40,671 bases of DNA from Bacteroidales bacterium UBA1736 (lineage in GTDB: Bacteria > Bacteroidota > Bacteroidia > Bacteroidales > UBA932). The notes beneath the pieces are model-generated. The model saw only the letters and a program-made list of their open reading frames with translations, was not told where the DNA came from and ran no database searches. Positions 40,064 to 40,671 of this stretch are shown here, piece by piece. Numbering within the stretch: the first letter of the stretch is position 1; each line of letters starts with the position of its first letter. The translations under genes were made by a program, and so were the position numbers. The stretch is taken from positions 1-40,671 of the forward strand of contig DCIC01000016.1 of assembly GCA_002315825.1 (NCBI GenBank), written 5' to 3'.

Positions 40064-40630
40064 TCAAATCAAGGGTGCAGTCTCCTCTCCTCTGGCTCGG
40101 GCTTCACGGATTTCAGTGGAAGAGATATTATGCATAGGGGCGTCCATAATATGAATCTTGTATTTGATCCCGATTGCGCTGCATTCTTCGAGCAATGGCT
40201 TTGACAGCTCCTGTGGGTCGAACCCGGGGCGTGGATATACATATACCCCATATTGTGAGAGCAATCTCTGATAACTTCTCCAGCCTTTCAGACGGACCAG
40301 ATTGTCAGATCCGATGACAAGAGAAAAGTCTGCCAGTGGCTCACGCTCTCTCAATGCATCGAGAGTGTCAATGGTATATTGAGGCGCTCCCCGTTTCATT
40401 TCAATATCTTCGACCTTGGTATTCAACTCCGGATGGGCGTCGATGACCGCTATTGCTGCATTGAGTCTGGATTGGGCATTCTCGAGGCAGTCCTTGCTTT
40501 TGAAAGGATTCTGAGGTGATACGACCAGATATGTCATATCAAAATCCTCAACCTCAACCAAGTGCCTGAGGATGGCTAAATGACCGTAGTGGAGAGGGTT
40601 GAATGACCCGGAGAAAACGGCAATCCTCAT
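40064..40630 (-). CDS. nadD: Nicotinate-nucleotide adenylyltransferase
   Basis: 188 residues. It joins nicotinate mononucleotide and ATP to form deamido-NAD. The nucleotidyltransferase motif is G-S-F-N-P-L-H-Y-G-H (near residue 9), and I-S-S-T-E-I-R appears near the C-terminus. Most homologues continue about 20-25 residues past that motif with a helix containing V-x-x-Y-I; this one stops after only about 14. Its ATG overlaps the upstream stop (ATGA), as is usual in a gmk-nadD pair. Confidence 0.92.
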   Translation of the reverse strand: MRIAVFSGSFNPLHYGHLAILRHLVEVEDFDMTYLVVSPQNPFKSKDCLENAQSRLNAAIAVIDAHPELNTKVEDIEMKRGAPQYTIDTLDALREREPLADFSLVIGSDNLVRLKGWRSYQRLLSQYGVYVYPRPGFDPQELSKPLLEECSAIGIKYKIHIMDAPMHNISSTEIREARARGEETAPLI

Positions 40631-40671
40631 AGCTGTTCCTGAAGATACTTGTTTACCATTGCTTCTGATTC
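40627..40671 (-). CDS. C-terminal end of an upstream gene, probably guanylate kinase
   Basis: The minus strand is open from the window edge for 14 codons, ending in L-Q-E-Q-L and a TGA that overlaps the nadD ATG. The fragment is too short to identify by itself. Guanylate kinase commonly precedes nadD in Bacteroidales and ends in a similar charged helix, so gmk is the best guess. Confidence 0.4.
   Translation of the reverse strand, partial: ESEAMVNKYLQEQL

Noticed and set aside
1..40671. Defence system, prophage, transposon, CRISPR array or tRNA genes
   Set aside because: No integrase, transposase, Cas, restriction or toxin-antitoxin proteins, no regularly spaced repeats and no tRNA-like cloverleaf were recognised anywhere.

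Overview
The window reads as chromosomal DNA from a Bacteroidales bacterium, probably an uncultured gut or rumen lineage. Three things point there. Many genes are preceded by the Bacteroidetes -7 promoter element TAnnTTTG. Several families are typical of the phylum: DUF4293, DUF3822-like, a TonB C-terminal domain on a non-TonB protein, FKBP-type lipoproteins, and Ptb-type phosphotransacylase beside acetate kinase. The housekeeping proteins (DnaK, GyrA, LeuS, FabF) also look like this group. I see no rRNA, tRNA, CRISPR array, insertion sequence or prophage. Coding density is very high: the longest non-coding gaps are about 125-130 bases, on either side of dnaK, so no stretch over 300 bases lacks a gene.

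Layout. 1-1,110: the tail of an ApbE-like flavin transferase converging on a short ComEC core protein. 1,140-3,319: ackA plus a phosphate acetyl/butyryltransferase (acetyl-P and ATP formation). 3,328-9,252 (minus strand): a tight six-gene operon of DHH phosphoesterase, two FKBP-like lipoproteins, MATE exporter, cytidylate-kinase-like protein and serine hydrolase. 9,303-14,302 (plus): a membrane-anchored hypothetical, a DUF3822-like protein, rsmD, then a GH2 lipoprotein coupled to an unusual lipoprotein with a HxH TIM-barrel-like domain. 14,280-15,787 (minus): mazG and tcdA. 15,845-18,096 (plus): GNAT-like protein and prfA. 18,101-19,357 (minus): fabF. 19,431-20,312 (plus): a membrane LytTR regulator. 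20,309-22,219 (minus): stand-alone Clp N-domain protein, secreted esterase, DUF4293. 22,276-26,197 (plus): gyrA and a TPR protein. 26,194-27,138 (minus): phoH. 27,178-33,660 (plus): SPOR lipoprotein, M28-like/TonB-C fusion, leuS, two YitT proteins. 33,753-34,697 (plus): a membrane AraC regulator. 34,710-35,411 (minus): an RluA-family pseudouridine synthase. 35,490-37,435 (plus): dnaK with a strong terminator hairpin. 37,559-40,671 (minus): probable gmk tail, nadD, CE1-type esterase and a second MATE protein.

Most of the window is core metabolism, translation and envelope maintenance. I did not find a clear defence island or biosynthetic cluster. The best candidates for something under-described are: (1) the SPOR lipoprotein translationally linked to an M28-fold protein that has lost three of five metal ligands and carries a TonB C-terminal domain; (2) the GH2 plus HxH-barrel lipoprotein pair; (3) promoter boxes placed so close to start codons that phoH, the Clp-N gene and nrnA should have leaderless or nearly leaderless mRNAs; and (4) a repeated habit of convergent genes sharing or overlapping stop codons.
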